A program made the translations under genes and the position numbers. Source: Fervidobacterium pennivorans (GTDB lineage Bacteria; Thermotogota; Thermotogae; Thermotogales; Fervidobacteriaceae). From it: DNA of 64,000 nucleotides. This document shows, piece after piece, positions 35,835 through 48,290 of this stretch. The DNA lies in contig NZ_CP011393.1 in NCBI RefSeq assembly GCF_001644665.1, positions 1,076,001 through 1,140,000 of the forward strand, given 5' to 3'. Every line of letters starts with the position of its first letter. The stretch's first letter is position 1. Under the pieces are notes generated by a model. It was given only the letters and a program-made list of their open reading frames with translations, made no database searches and was not told the DNA's origin.

Positions 35835-37337
35835 ATGATAGCACAAAAACTTAGGAAACTCGTCATTCTATCATCTATCATATTCGTCATCTTCACATTT
35901 GTCCTAGGTATTCTGCTATTAAAAAACCTAAAAAGCGCCTTTGATGTTCAGTTCAAAGAGTTCTCTCTAAACGTTTCGAAAGCTTTAGAATTCCAGTTTT
36001 CCCAAAAGACAAAAGAGCTCCAACGGACATTTGATAATTTGAAAAGTCTATTTGATAGACTTCCATTATCTGAAGAGGAGTACGTTTTTTTCAAAGAAAG
36101 CCTGATATCAAACCTAAAGACGCTTAATATAGACTTTCTCGCAATTTATGAAAACAGTGGTCTTGTGCAAATTCATTACCTGGGTGAACAACATTCAACA
36201 AGAGCTGAGAATCTTTTAAATCGGCTCTCCCTTAAACAACTTACGGGAAAGTCTCATTTCTTCTTGGATATCCCGAATTCGTCCTTTCCGATAGAGCTTT
36301 TTGTTCTTTACCCATCTCCAAAAATCTTGAAGCTTTGGGAAGTTGAAACACCCAGTATCATCTTAGTAGGGAAATATTGGACAGTTACAGATTTCGTCAA
36401 ATTAGAAGAATTAACCGGGGCATCAGTCTCTTATTCTACTAATCCTGGTAATTCCTCATTGACCAAGTTGGTCTACTCATACCCGCTTACGGACCAAAGT
36501 AATAAAAACTCTGGGTATTTGGTCTTTTCAAAAAATTTCACACTACTCACTAAGTACCTTATCTACGTTGTAATTTTGGTAATTTTGTCTATTATCCTTC
36601 TTATCTCTATACTCTCCATATTCTACCTACAGCTCAAAAAGTTAGCGCTGGCACCTTTCAGCGACATAATCTACGCTATCGATAACCATACACCCGATAC
36701 AGTTGAAAAGTACATATACCGAGACGATGAAATTGGTAGCCTTGCCAACGCAATTAAGAATTACTTGCACCAACGTGAGCAAATAAATCTTTACCTAAAG
36801 GAACTGGAGACGAAAAATCAGAGCCTAAGGTCATTAAATGAGCAGATTCGCCAACTGCTGGAAAAAGATGTTCTCACTGGACTGCTTACAAGATACGTTT
36901 TCAACAGTCAAATCGAACGCTTATATGTTTCGAGCAAAGCGGACAGAATACCATTATCTGCCATTTCTATTGATGCAGACAATTTCAAGAAAATTAACGA
37001 TACGTTCGGGCATAATGTAGGGGACGAGGTTTTGAAAGGAATAGCTGAAGTAATATTGAAAAACGTTCGAGCAAGTGATTTCCCAATAAGGATGGGGGGC
37101 GAGGAGATTCTGATACTACTTCCTGAGGCAGATATTGATGCAGCACATTTAATAGCAGAAAGAATTCGTACAAAGGTTGAAGAAAAGTTTAAAGAAACCC
37201 CATACAAAGTTACGATAAGTCTGGGCGTTACTCAATTGAAAGGGAACGATACAATTGAAAGTTTTTTGAAAAGAGCAGATGAAGCACTCTATATCTCAAA
37301 ATCCAATGGTAAAAACAGAACAACAGTACTCTTCTAA
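35835..37337 (+). CDS. Membrane diguanylate cyclase with an extracytoplasmic sensor domain
   Basis: A 500-residue protein. A membrane segment at residues about 10-32 and another at about 236-258 flank an extracytoplasmic sensor-like region of some 200 residues. A HAMP-like linker and a coiled coil (QINLYLKELETKNQSLRSLNEQ) follow. The GGDEF domain (residues about 340-500) has the active-site motif GGEEI preceded by an RASD sequence, an RxxD inhibitory I-site at the normal five-residue spacing. It should make c-di-GMP and be subject to product inhibition. No c-di-GMP effector is in the window. Confidence 0.9.
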   Translation: MIAQKLRKLVILSSIIFVIFTFVLGILLLKNLKSAFDVQFKEFSLNVSKALEFQFSQKTKELQRTFDNLKSLFDRLPLSEEEYVFFKESLISNLKTLNIDFLAIYENSGLVQIHYLGEQHSTRAENLLNRLSLKQLTGKSHFFLDIPNSSFPIELFVLYPSPKILKLWEVETPSIILVGKYWTVTDFVKLEELTGASVSYSTNPGNSSLTKLVYSYPLTDQSNKNSGYLVFSKNFTLLTKYLIYVVILVILSIILLISILSIFYLQLKKLALAPFSDIIYAIDNHTPDTVEKYIYRDDEIGSLANAIKNYLHQREQINLYLKELETKNQSLRSLNEQIRQLLEKDVLTGLLTRYVFNSQIERLYVSSKADRIPLSAISIDADNFKKINDTFGHNVGDEVLKGIAEVILKNVRASDFPIRMGGEEILILLPEADIDAAHLIAERIRTKVEEKFKETPYKVTISLGVTQLKGNDTIESFLKRADEALYISKSNGKNRTTVLF

Positions 37338-37355
37338 AGCACCCGAGAACTGGTA

Positions 37356-37383
37356 TTGCCTAACGAAAAATAATTGGTATAAT
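37356..37383 (+). promoter_or_regulatory. Promoter of the Na+/Ca2+ exchanger gene
   Basis: TTGCCT at 37356-37361, then TATAAT at 37378-37383 with a TG one base ahead (extended -10); spacer 16. Confidence 0.65.
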
Positions 37384-37465
37384 TTCTTAATGAACATCGA
37401 AAAACTATTGAACCGTCGCTGATGATATCCGCGATTTATTATTTGATATGATGGAGGTGGCATTT

Positions 37466-38419
37466 GTGTTTTTAAACTTTTCGTTGCTTATCTTAGGACT
37501 TGTCTTTGTAAGCATAGGTGCTGATAAAGTTGTTGAGGGCGCTTCCGCTATTGCAAAAAAGCTTAGGGTTTCAGACCTTGTCATCGGTCTCACAATAGTG
37601 GCCTTTGGTACATCGGCTCCGGAATTAGTCGTAAACATCGTATCTTCAATCAAGAAAAATTCAGACATTGCTCTTGGTAATATAATCGGTAGCAACATAT
37701 TCAATATACTCGTAGTTGCAGGGCTCTCCGCTATGTTAAGACCAATAAGTGTTAAACACTCGACGCTCAAGAAAGAGATTCCGCTAAGTTTCTTAGCTGC
37801 CTTGTCGGTTCTTGCCCTTGGAAACAAGGGAAATAACCTTCCTTCGATAATAACGCGCGGTGATGGCATTGTGCTTTTATCTTTCTTTACAATATTTGTG
37901 GCATACATATTCGAAATGGCGAAAAAAGATAGGGAAATGTTTGAAGAGATGGAAATGGAAAGACTAAAAAATATTAGCACTTGGCTTGCTGTAATTTACG
38001 TAATTGGTGGTTTAGTGGGACTTGTAATTGGTGGCCGTTGGATAGTGAACAGTGCATCTCAGATAGCAAGGGCACTTGGAGTTTCAGACAAAATGATAGG
38101 TTTAACAATCGTTGCTGCTGGGACATCAATACCCGAGCTTGCTACGTCTTTGGTTGCTGCCGCAAAGGGTAATAGCGAAATAGCACTGGGAAATGTTATT
38201 GGTTCGAATATATTCAACATCTTCTTCATACTGGGCATTTCTGCCGTTCTTAATCCTTTGTATTATCAAACGGCGTTGAACGTAGACATAGCATTACTTC
38301 TTATTATAACCGTTTTCTTAATACTCTTCTCAAGGGATTTGAAAATAAACAAAATCGAAGGAGCTCTCATGGTCGCAACATATGTAGGATACACCGCTTA
38401 CTTGATAATCAGAGGATAA
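37466..38419 (+). CDS. Na+/Ca2+ exchanger family protein (CaCA, YrbG type)
   Basis: A 317-residue inner-membrane antiporter with two homologous halves of about five helices. The alpha-repeat signatures are clear: GLTIVAFGTSAPELVVN with GNIIGSNIFNILVVAG in the first half, and GLTIVAAGTSIPELATS with GNVIGSNIFNIFFILG in the second. Exchange of Na+ for Ca2+ or another cation across the membrane is inferred from family. The start is taken as GTG at 37466, because GGAGGTGG is correctly spaced from it and overlaps the ATG codons at 37448/37451. The next gene, pcm, follows 33 bases later. Confidence 0.9.
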   Translation: MFLNFSLLILGLVFVSIGADKVVEGASAIAKKLRVSDLVIGLTIVAFGTSAPELVVNIVSSIKKNSDIALGNIIGSNIFNILVVAGLSAMLRPISVKHSTLKKEIPLSFLAALSVLALGNKGNNLPSIITRGDGIVLLSFFTIFVAYIFEMAKKDREMFEEMEMERLKNISTWLAVIYVIGGLVGLVIGGRWIVNSASQIARALGVSDKMIGLTIVAAGTSIPELATSLVAAAKGNSEIALGNVIGSNIFNIFFILGISAVLNPLYYQTALNVDIALLLIITVFLILFSRDLKINKIEGALMVATYVGYTAYLIIRG

Positions 38420-38452
38420 GATTTTCGATATATTCCCAAGAAGGTGGCGTAC

Positions 38453-39049
38453 TTGTACGAGCATCTTGAGTATTACGGAGTATCAAAGAGAGTTATAGAT
38501 GCTATGAATAAAGTAGACAGAAAACTCTTTGTTCCTGCAGAGTATCAAGATAGTGCATACATTGACACACCTCTTCCAATAGGTTACGGTCAAACGATAT
38601 CAGCACCACATATGGTTGGATTAATGTGCGAATATTTGGATTTACAAGAAGGAGACAAAGTACTCGAAATTGGAACTGGAAGTGGGTACAACGCTGCTGT
38701 AATGTCACAACTCGTTGGACCTTCGGGGGAAATTTACACTGTTGAAGTCGTCGAACCTTTGTACGAAAGAGCGAAGAAAGTTATTGAACAATTAGGAATA
38801 GAAAACATCAAAATGTTTCTCAGTGATGGGAAGCTTGGATTACCACAGTTTGCTCCTTATGACAAAATCGTTGCCACGTGTTACGCAAAAGAAATCCCAC
38901 CCGCACTGATTGAACAACTTCGCGAAGGTGGGATTTTATTAATTCCTGTCGGGAACGAATATATCCAGGTTCTGAAGAGAATAAAAAAATACGGTCAAAA
39001 AATTACCGAAGAATCATTAGGACATGTTAGGTTTGTACCGATGGTGTAA
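38453..39049 (+). CDS. pcm: Protein-L-isoaspartate O-methyltransferase
   Basis: A 198-residue methyltransferase that repairs damaged isoaspartyl residues. It opens YEHLEYYGVSKRVIDAMNKVDRKLFVP, then YGQTISAPHMVGLMCEYL, motif I VLEIGTGSGYNAAVMSQLV, and DKIVATCYAKEIPPALIEQL. Useful in a thermophile, where deamidation is fast. The start is probably TTG at 38453, five bases after AAGGTGG, with a GTG further upstream less likely. It ends three bases from the convergent MATE gene, with no terminator between. Confidence 0.9.
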   Translation: MYEHLEYYGVSKRVIDAMNKVDRKLFVPAEYQDSAYIDTPLPIGYGQTISAPHMVGLMCEYLDLQEGDKVLEIGTGSGYNAAVMSQLVGPSGEIYTVEVVEPLYERAKKVIEQLGIENIKMFLSDGKLGLPQFAPYDKIVATCYAKEIPPALIEQLREGGILLIPVGNEYIQVLKRIKKYGQKITEESLGHVRFVPMV

Positions 39050-39052
39050 GCT

Positions 39053-40471
39053 TCAATCTTCACTGACAGCGTGAGTATGCTGAGCATACGCAAGGTATAG
39101 TTTTTTTATTGTGAGTCTGCCCCACGTGTATGTGATTATAGAAGCCGTGGTATTCCCAATAACTATCCCCAACCACACACCGGTTAAGCCCATCCTAAAA
39201 CCATCAACAAAAATCCACGTCCAGAAAACTTGAAATATGATAGTTCTCAATATCGTTGTTACTAAACTTTTGTATCCATGCCCAATCCCCTGGAACATAC
39301 CTGATGTTAACATTCCAAAAGGTGTCCCTGGAAGAAACATACACAATATCTTGAGCGCTTGTGAAACATTTTCTAAAAGTAGTGAAGAGGATTTTGAATA
39401 CGAAAACATAAGTGCAAGCGGTTTTGAGAAAAAGAAAATTACCAACATCGTTCCTATCGCAAAATACTCAGCGAATTTTATAGCATAATTCAGAGCACCT
39501 TCAAGTTTCTTGATATCCTTCGCCCCGTAAGCTGCTCCGGTCACCGTTGTTACTGCCGAAGAAACTCCTATAATTGTCAACGTTCCCAAGTTTATTATTC
39601 GCCAAGCGCCAGTGAATGTTGCTACTCCCAAATCTCCGGCTGCTTTCGCTGCAAAGAAATTAAGAAAATATATTGCCACAGACATCGTAATTTGAGCAAG
39701 TGCTGTTGGAAAACCAACTATGGAGATGTCATAGAGGATTTCTCTATCTAAAGAAAAGCCCTTAAAAGTTACGTTTAGAAACGTCTTTTTAGAAAAAATC
39801 AGAAGGTACAAAAGCATAGCACTTGCTACAAAAATGGAGATATTAGTTGCCCATGCTGCTCCTTCGATGCCGAATTTGAAAGTGTATATAAAGATAGGGT
39901 CAAGAACCATGTTCAATACAGAGCTAAAAAGAACTATATACATTGGTCGCTTTGAATCGCCTTCTCCACGAAGAATGCCTATAGCGGAGTTGTTGAACAT
40001 CATAAATATTGATGATAGAAAAATTATGAAACCGTAATCTTGCGCTTTTTGCATTGCAAGCCCTGAAGCACCCGTGAATTTCAAAACAAAACCAAGTGAT
40101 AAAATGCCAACAACAGTAGTCAAAAAGCCTACAATGATGGCAAGGATTATAGAATGTTCTGCCACAGAATTTGCGCCTTCGAAATCCTTCGCACCTATTC
40201 TTCTGGCAATTGCAGAACTAGTCCCTACCGCAATTCCAGTAGCAATCGATATGACTATCATGTATATTGGGAAAAATAAACCCATTGCAGCCAACGAGGA
40301 AGGACCAAGGCCAGCAACCCATACAGCGTCCACGAGATTGTAAAGCGTTTGAATGAGCATAGCTATCATGTTTGGTATAGAAAGCTTTATAACAGCTTTT
40401 TTGTAATCTCCTAAGAGTAGTTCAATATTTTTGTTCAACTTCGTGTTTGAGCTTTTTGGAATATTTTCCAC
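39053..40471 (-). CDS. MATE family multidrug/cation efflux protein
   Basis: A 472-residue membrane transporter with about twelve hydrophobic segments. The N-terminal half has the MATE opening KLSIPNMIAMLIQTLYNLVDAVWVAGLG, and the second half repeats this fold (DISIVGFPTALAQITMSVAIY). Members export drugs or organic cations using H+ or Na+ gradients; the substrate is unknown. The start is GTG at 40469-40471 with AAAGGAGGAAAA in front. trmFO is upstream on the same strand, 16 bases away, so the two are probably co-transcribed. Confidence 0.9.
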   Translation of the reverse strand: MENIPKSSNTKLNKNIELLLGDYKKAVIKLSIPNMIAMLIQTLYNLVDAVWVAGLGPSSLAAMGLFFPIYMIVISIATGIAVGTSSAIARRIGAKDFEGANSVAEHSIILAIIVGFLTTVVGILSLGFVLKFTGASGLAMQKAQDYGFIIFLSSIFMMFNNSAIGILRGEGDSKRPMYIVLFSSVLNMVLDPIFIYTFKFGIEGAAWATNISIFVASAMLLYLLIFSKKTFLNVTFKGFSLDREILYDISIVGFPTALAQITMSVAIYFLNFFAAKAAGDLGVATFTGAWRIINLGTLTIIGVSSAVTTVTGAAYGAKDIKKLEGALNYAIKFAEYFAIGTMLVIFFFSKPLALMFSYSKSSSLLLENVSQALKILCMFLPGTPFGMLTSGMFQGIGHGYKSLVTTILRTIIFQVFWTWIFVDGFRMGLTGVWLGIVIGNTTASIITYTWGRLTIKKLYLAYAQHTHAVSED

Positions 40472-40487
40472 TATAATTTTCCTCCTT

Positions 40488-41789
40488 TCATTTGTTATAT
40501 TCTAACCTTTCTACAAACGATTTCATCTCACTCAGCGCACGCTCAGCTGCTTTTTCACGGTTTTTACCAGCACCAAGCAAGCCAAAGTTAGCGTACATAG
40601 GTTTCAGCTCTTCAGCAGTCGTTATATAATCTATAAGTGCGCCACACATGGTTTTCTTCGGAAATTCAACCATCTCTTTTCCTTCCAGTAGTCTTGCTAC
40701 ATTAAGTCCCACGTAAAGACCTGTCATTGCAGATTCTACGTATCCCTCAACACCTGTTATCTGCCCAGCAAAGAATATATTTGGCTGTCTTTTCAATCTC
40801 AAGAATCTGTCCAAAACCCTTGGAGAGTCTATGTAACTATTTCTATGCATCACACCATACCTCAAAATTTCCGCATTTTCCAATCCCGGAATCATTCTTA
40901 TAACTCTCAGTTGTTCTCCCCATTTCAATCGCGTTTGAAATCCGACAAGGTTGTACATAGTACCTTCAACATTTTCTTTTCTCAATTGCACAACAGCGTA
41001 AGGTTCTTTTCCCGTCTTTGGGTCAGGAAGTCCAACAGGTCTCAGTGGACCGTATCTCATAGCATCCTTTCCACTGCGTGCTATTTCTTCTATTGGCTGA
41101 CATCTTTCAAAAAGTAACTTCCTATCAAAATCCTTCATCTCAACAACTTCCGCGTTAACTAAAGCTTCCCAAAAAGCCTCGTATTGTTCCTTATTCATTG
41201 GGCAATTTATATAATCCCCGGAACCTATACCGTATCTATCTGCTACATAGCAAATATCCATATTTATGCTATCCGCACTTATTATCGGAGCGACAGCATC
41301 GAAAAAATTAAATAACCCCCCGCTTACTTCTTTGACCCATTCTGCAAGTACTCCATCTGTTGTAGGTCCCGTAGCGATGACCCAAATGCCATTTTCACCT
41401 GGTTTTGTCACTTCTTCATCTATCACTTCCACCAGCCCTGATGCTAACAATCTCTCTGTTACACACCTTGAAAATTTCTCTCTATCCACAGCCAACGCTT
41501 TTCCGGCAGGTACTTTATTCTCCATGGCGCAATCTAAGATAATACTACCAAACAACTTCATTTCCTCTTTTAAAAGTCCCTCTGCGTTCTTCAAATCCAC
41601 CGACTTCAAAGAATTGCTGCATACCAGCTCTGCAAAGTAATCACTTTTGTGCACTGGTGATTTCTTTATTTTCTTCATCTCGTGAATAATTACCTTATGC
41701 CCTCTTTTCACCAATTGCCAAGCCACTTCACTACCTGCCAAACCCGCCCCTACGACATGGACTTCGTTCACAGCAATCTGTCTGTTCAC
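40488..41789 (-). CDS. trmFO: tRNA uracil-54 C5-methyltransferase, folate/FAD-dependent
   Basis: A 433-residue flavoprotein that makes ribothymidine-54 in tRNA from methylenetetrahydrofolate. The FAD motif is VHVVGAGLAGSEVAWQLVKRG, and HKSDYFAELVCSNSLKS is typical of TrmFO/GidA-like proteins. Also seen: CYVADRYGIGSGDYINCPMNKEQY, and EGYVESAMTGLYVGLNVARLLEG near the C-terminus. The start is taken as GTG at 41787-41789, five bases after GAGGTGG; another GTG at 41798 overlaps that site. Its gene follows directly after the rRNA operon terminator. Confidence 0.92.
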   Translation of the reverse strand: MNRQIAVNEVHVVGAGLAGSEVAWQLVKRGHKVIIHEMKKIKKSPVHKSDYFAELVCSNSLKSVDLKNAEGLLKEEMKLFGSIILDCAMENKVPAGKALAVDREKFSRCVTERLLASGLVEVIDEEVTKPGENGIWVIATGPTTDGVLAEWVKEVSGGLFNFFDAVAPIISADSINMDICYVADRYGIGSGDYINCPMNKEQYEAFWEALVNAEVVEMKDFDRKLLFERCQPIEEIARSGKDAMRYGPLRPVGLPDPKTGKEPYAVVQLRKENVEGTMYNLVGFQTRLKWGEQLRVIRMIPGLENAEILRYGVMHRNSYIDSPRVLDRFLRLKRQPNIFFAGQITGVEGYVESAMTGLYVGLNVARLLEGKEMVEFPKKTMCGALIDYITTAEELKPMYANFGLLGAGKNREKAAERALSEMKSFVERLEYNK

Positions 41790-41872
41790 GTTAACCACCT
41801 CAATTTTCCAATTCTTCTATTTTCAAAAATTTTTCAACATGCTTGTGTAATTTTACCATAACAATCAAAAAC

Positions 41873-41904
41873 AAAAAAGCCTCTGCTTTTTGCAGAGGCT
41901 TTTT
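41873..41904 (-). terminator. Terminator of the rRNA operon
   Basis: On the minus strand a perfect stem of AAAAGCCTCTGC with its complement, followed by six T, 15 bases past the 5S 3' end. A TGGTAAAAT extended -10-like element (about 41854) may then serve trmFO. Confidence 0.93.
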
Positions 41905-41919
41905 GAAGGGTATTAGGAA

Positions 41920-42041
41920 TCCTGGGCACTACCTACTCTCGCAAGGGGTCGCCCCCTTACTACCATCGGCCCGCGGTGGCTTAACGGCCAGGTTCGGAAT
42001 GGAGCTGGGTGTTTCCCACCGCAGTATCGGCACCCAGGGCC
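41920..42041 (-). rRNA. rrf: 5S ribosomal RNA
   Basis: Recognised from the reverse complement: it begins GGCCCTGGGTGCC and ends GGTAGTGCCCAGG, which pair as the terminal helix, with the usual loop segments between. Ends are approximate by a base or two. Last gene of the rRNA operon. Confidence 0.93.
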
Positions 42042-42061
42042 ATTCAAAAGTGCATAGGGTT

Positions 42062-42071
<10 letters not shown>
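42041..42071 (-). repeat. 23S processing stem, 3' arm
   Basis: Its 31 bases pair with 44980-45009 except for one mismatch and one bulged base. The two arms enclose the 23S gene and would form the RNase III-type processing helix. Confidence 0.8.
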
Positions 42072-44979
<2,908 letters not shown>

Positions 44980-44990
<11 letters not shown>

Positions 44991-45009
44991 CCCTATGCAC
45001 TTTTCAATG
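44980..45009 (-). repeat. 23S processing stem, 5' arm
   Basis: Partner of 42041-42071. Part of the stem is the mature 5'/3' helix of 23S, the rest is spacer. The arm reads CATTGAAAAGTGC at its outer end on the minus strand. Confidence 0.8.
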
Positions 45010-45021
45010 ACCCTTCCCCAT

Positions 45022-45097
45022 TGGTGGAGACAAGGGGATTCGAACCCCTGACCCCCTGCTTGCAAAGCAGGTGCTCTCCCAGCTGAGCTATGTCCCC
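45022..45097 (-). tRNA. tRNA-Ala (anticodon TGC)
   Basis: A 76-base tRNA on the minus strand with encoded CCA. Acceptor GGGGACA pairs with TGTCTCC (one G-U), the anticodon stem-loop is CCTGC-TTTGCAA-GCAGG, and the T-arm has GGTTCGAATCC. It lies in the 16S-23S spacer. Confidence 0.97.
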
Positions 45098-45102
45098 ACC
45101 CA

Positions 45103-45179
45103 TGGTGGGCTCGGGAGGAATCGAACCTCCGACCTCACGCTTATCAGGCGTGCGCTCTGACCATCTGAGCTACGAGCCC
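45103..45179 (-). tRNA. tRNA-Ile (anticodon GAT)
   Basis: A 77-base tRNA on the minus strand with encoded CCA. Acceptor GGGCTCG pairs with CGAGCCC, anticodon loop CTGATAA, T-arm GGTTCGATTCC. Five bases separate it from tRNA-Ala. Confidence 0.97.
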
Positions 45180-45180
45180 A

Positions 45181-45207
45181 GTCACTCAAATCCGAATAGC
45201 AGCCACC
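45181..45207 (-). repeat. 16S processing stem, 3' arm
   Basis: Pairs with 46764-46790 over 27 bases with three mismatches. The arms enclose the 16S gene and would form its RNase III-type processing helix. Confidence 0.8.
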
Positions 45208-45218
45208 ACCCTCTCCTT

Positions 45219-46727
<1,509 letters not shown>

Positions 46728-46763
46728 TAATCTCTTCAGGTTTAACCCTGCTCTTATTTTTTC

Positions 46764-46790
46764 GGTGGCTGCTATTCGTATTTCAATGAC
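46764..46790 (-). repeat. 16S processing stem, 5' arm
   Basis: Partner of 45181-45207. On the minus strand it starts GTCATTGAAATACG; the 23S leader arm also starts GTCATTGAAAAG, so both spacers share this motif. Confidence 0.8.
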
Positions 46791-46846
46791 CGGACTCATT
46801 CTTACCTTCTTACCTTCATCGCGTCAACTTTCCGTCGCGCTTTGTT

Positions 46847-46875
46847 AATTTATCACACACTTTCACTTTTGTCAA
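46847..46875 (-). promoter_or_regulatory. rRNA promoter, proximal to 16S
   Basis: On the minus strand TTGACA (46870-46875), a 17-base spacer and TAAATT (46847-46852). Closest of three tandem promoters. Confidence 0.85.
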
Positions 46876-46926
46876 GACCCGAAATTCTTTCGCTTAATTT
46901 TTCTTAAGCGTCCTTAAGCGTTTTTT

Positions 46927-46955
46927 AATTTACCATACTTGCTTTGAATTGTCAA
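46927..46955 (-). promoter_or_regulatory. rRNA promoter, middle
   Basis: On the minus strand TTGACA (46950-46955), a 17-base spacer and TAAATT (46927-46932): the same hexamers and spacing as the proximal promoter, 80 bases upstream of it. Between the two lie repeats of CGCTTAAG. Confidence 0.85.
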
Positions 46956-47014
46956 CTGGCCTTTTTGTCTTATCTGCTTCGTCCTTTTCGTCCTTCTTGC
47001 GGACGGCGATTGCC

Positions 47015-47043
47015 ATTTTACTATGCCTTGTGTTAACTGTAAA
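47015..47043 (-). promoter_or_regulatory. rRNA promoter, distal
   Basis: On the minus strand TTTACA (47038-47043), a 17-base spacer and TAAAAT (47015-47020). Farthest of the three, and its -35 is off consensus by one base. Confidence 0.65.
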
Positions 47044-47130
47044 GTCTATTCCAGTAACGGATTTGCTCTAATCTATGTTACACAATACAAACACTCTCCT
47101 ATCTCTCAGGCGTTTTGAAATAGAGTAGAA

Positions 47131-47139
47131 TGCTATAAT
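47131..47139 (+). promoter_or_regulatory. Extended -10 before the DUF429 gene
   Basis: TGCTATAAT, 47 bases before the ATG at 47186; no -35 recognised. Divergent from the rRNA promoters. Confidence 0.5.
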
Positions 47140-47185
47140 TTATGCTATGATATAAGTGTTGGATGTTACAGTGAGGGTGGTTGTT

Positions 47186-47892
47186 ATGGTTGTGTTTAAG
47201 TATGAAAAGGAATTCCACTATTTTGTAGGTATAGACCCTTCTTGGACAGGGCAAAAGCCTACCGCAGTTGTTGTAGTAAAGTTAAACGAACTATCAAAGA
47301 AACTCGAATTAGAAAGATATATCTATACAAAAGATGTAAAAGAAATAGTTGTCGCTATCTCATCTTTGGGAAAGCCATCTGTGATAGGTGTCGATGCGCC
47401 ATTGGTTATAACGAACGTTTATGGTCACAGGGAAAATGAGCTTGAGTTTATTAGATATTATCCTATAAAAATCCCGCTTTATCCTGTAAATAGTAGTTTG
47501 TACAAATCATTTTTCCCTACAATGTTATACATGGAGTTAAACAAAATCGGTTTTCGTTTTGAAAACAAAAATATTTTCGAGTTTATCCACACGCTACTTT
47601 AACAGCTATATTTTTCGGAAAATTATTTAGCTACAAAAGGGGCAAAAAAGAAGAAAGGCTGGCAAAATTGAAAGTCATAGAGCAAAAAATCTCTCAATAT
47701 ATCGATTTGCCGAATGTTTCTTTTGGGTCACTCAAAGAAAGAGAAGATATTGATGATGCTTTAATATGCGCTTTAACCGTTTACCTTCCAACAATTGAAA
47801 ATTCTTTAATATTCGGAGATTCTTGCAATGGTATGTTACTCGTACCTTTTCCGAAATTTGTTCAAGGGCTTATAGGAGTAGACAACTTATGA
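47186..47892 (+). pseudogene. DUF429 family protein, interrupted by a frameshift
   Basis: A DUF429 protein (predicted RNase H-fold nuclease-like family) split over two frames. The first part, from ATG 47186 (GAGGGTGG ahead), has FVGIDPSWTGQKPTAVVVV and IGVDAPL, the family's acidic-site stretches. At 47579-47584 the frame ends in an unrelated tail and a stop at 47602. Reading base 47581 twice gives EVYPHATLTAIFFGK, the expected EVYPHA motif, and the -1 frame then stays open to 47892 with EDIDDALICALTVYL, another family motif. So one base is missing in GAG(G)TTTATCC. Either a true mutation or a sequencing error; no slippery run is at the site. Confidence 0.82.
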
Positions 47893-48290
47893 AGGGAGCC
47901 TACATTTTTGTTCTAACACTCGATAGCTTTGTCGAATTACAGTTGAGTAGAACTCGTTGGGAGTTAAATCCTGGCACATATGCTTACATCGGCTCAGGTA
48001 TGGGAAATCTTGAGAAGAGAGTAGAAAGGCATTTTTCGTCAGATAAGCGTCTGCGATGGCATATAGACTATTTAACTTGCTATGGGAAACCACTTTTTGC
48101 AATATTGATTCCTTCCAAAGAAAGGATAGAAGAAAAGATTTCTTTAACATTCCAATCACATTTCAGCTGTGTTGAAGGATTCGGTGCTTCGGATTTGAAG
48201 GTAATGTCTAACCTTTATATCATCGACGACTTTCAGAAATTTTCGGAGGTTGTAATTTATTTTCTTGCTCAAGAAGGTGAAAAGCCTTGA
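47889..48290 (+). CDS. DUF123 (GIY-YIG-like) family protein
   Basis: A 133-residue protein with the DUF123 pattern: KGAYIFVLTLDSFVELQL, NPGTYAYIGSGMGNLEKRVERHF, then RLRWHIDYL. The GxYxYIGSG stretch relates it to GIY-YIG folds; DUF123 is often fused to or near endonuclease III. A nuclease or nucleic-acid role is inferred. It overlaps the DUF429 gene by 4 bases and the photolyase gene by 4 bases, so the three form one unit. The ATG at 47889 gives the family's usual length. Confidence 0.85.
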   Translation: MKGAYIFVLTLDSFVELQLSRTRWELNPGTYAYIGSGMGNLEKRVERHFSSDKRLRWHIDYLTCYGKPLFAILIPSKERIEEKISLTFQSHFSCVEGFGASDLKVMSNLYIIDDFQKFSEVVIYFLAQEGEKP

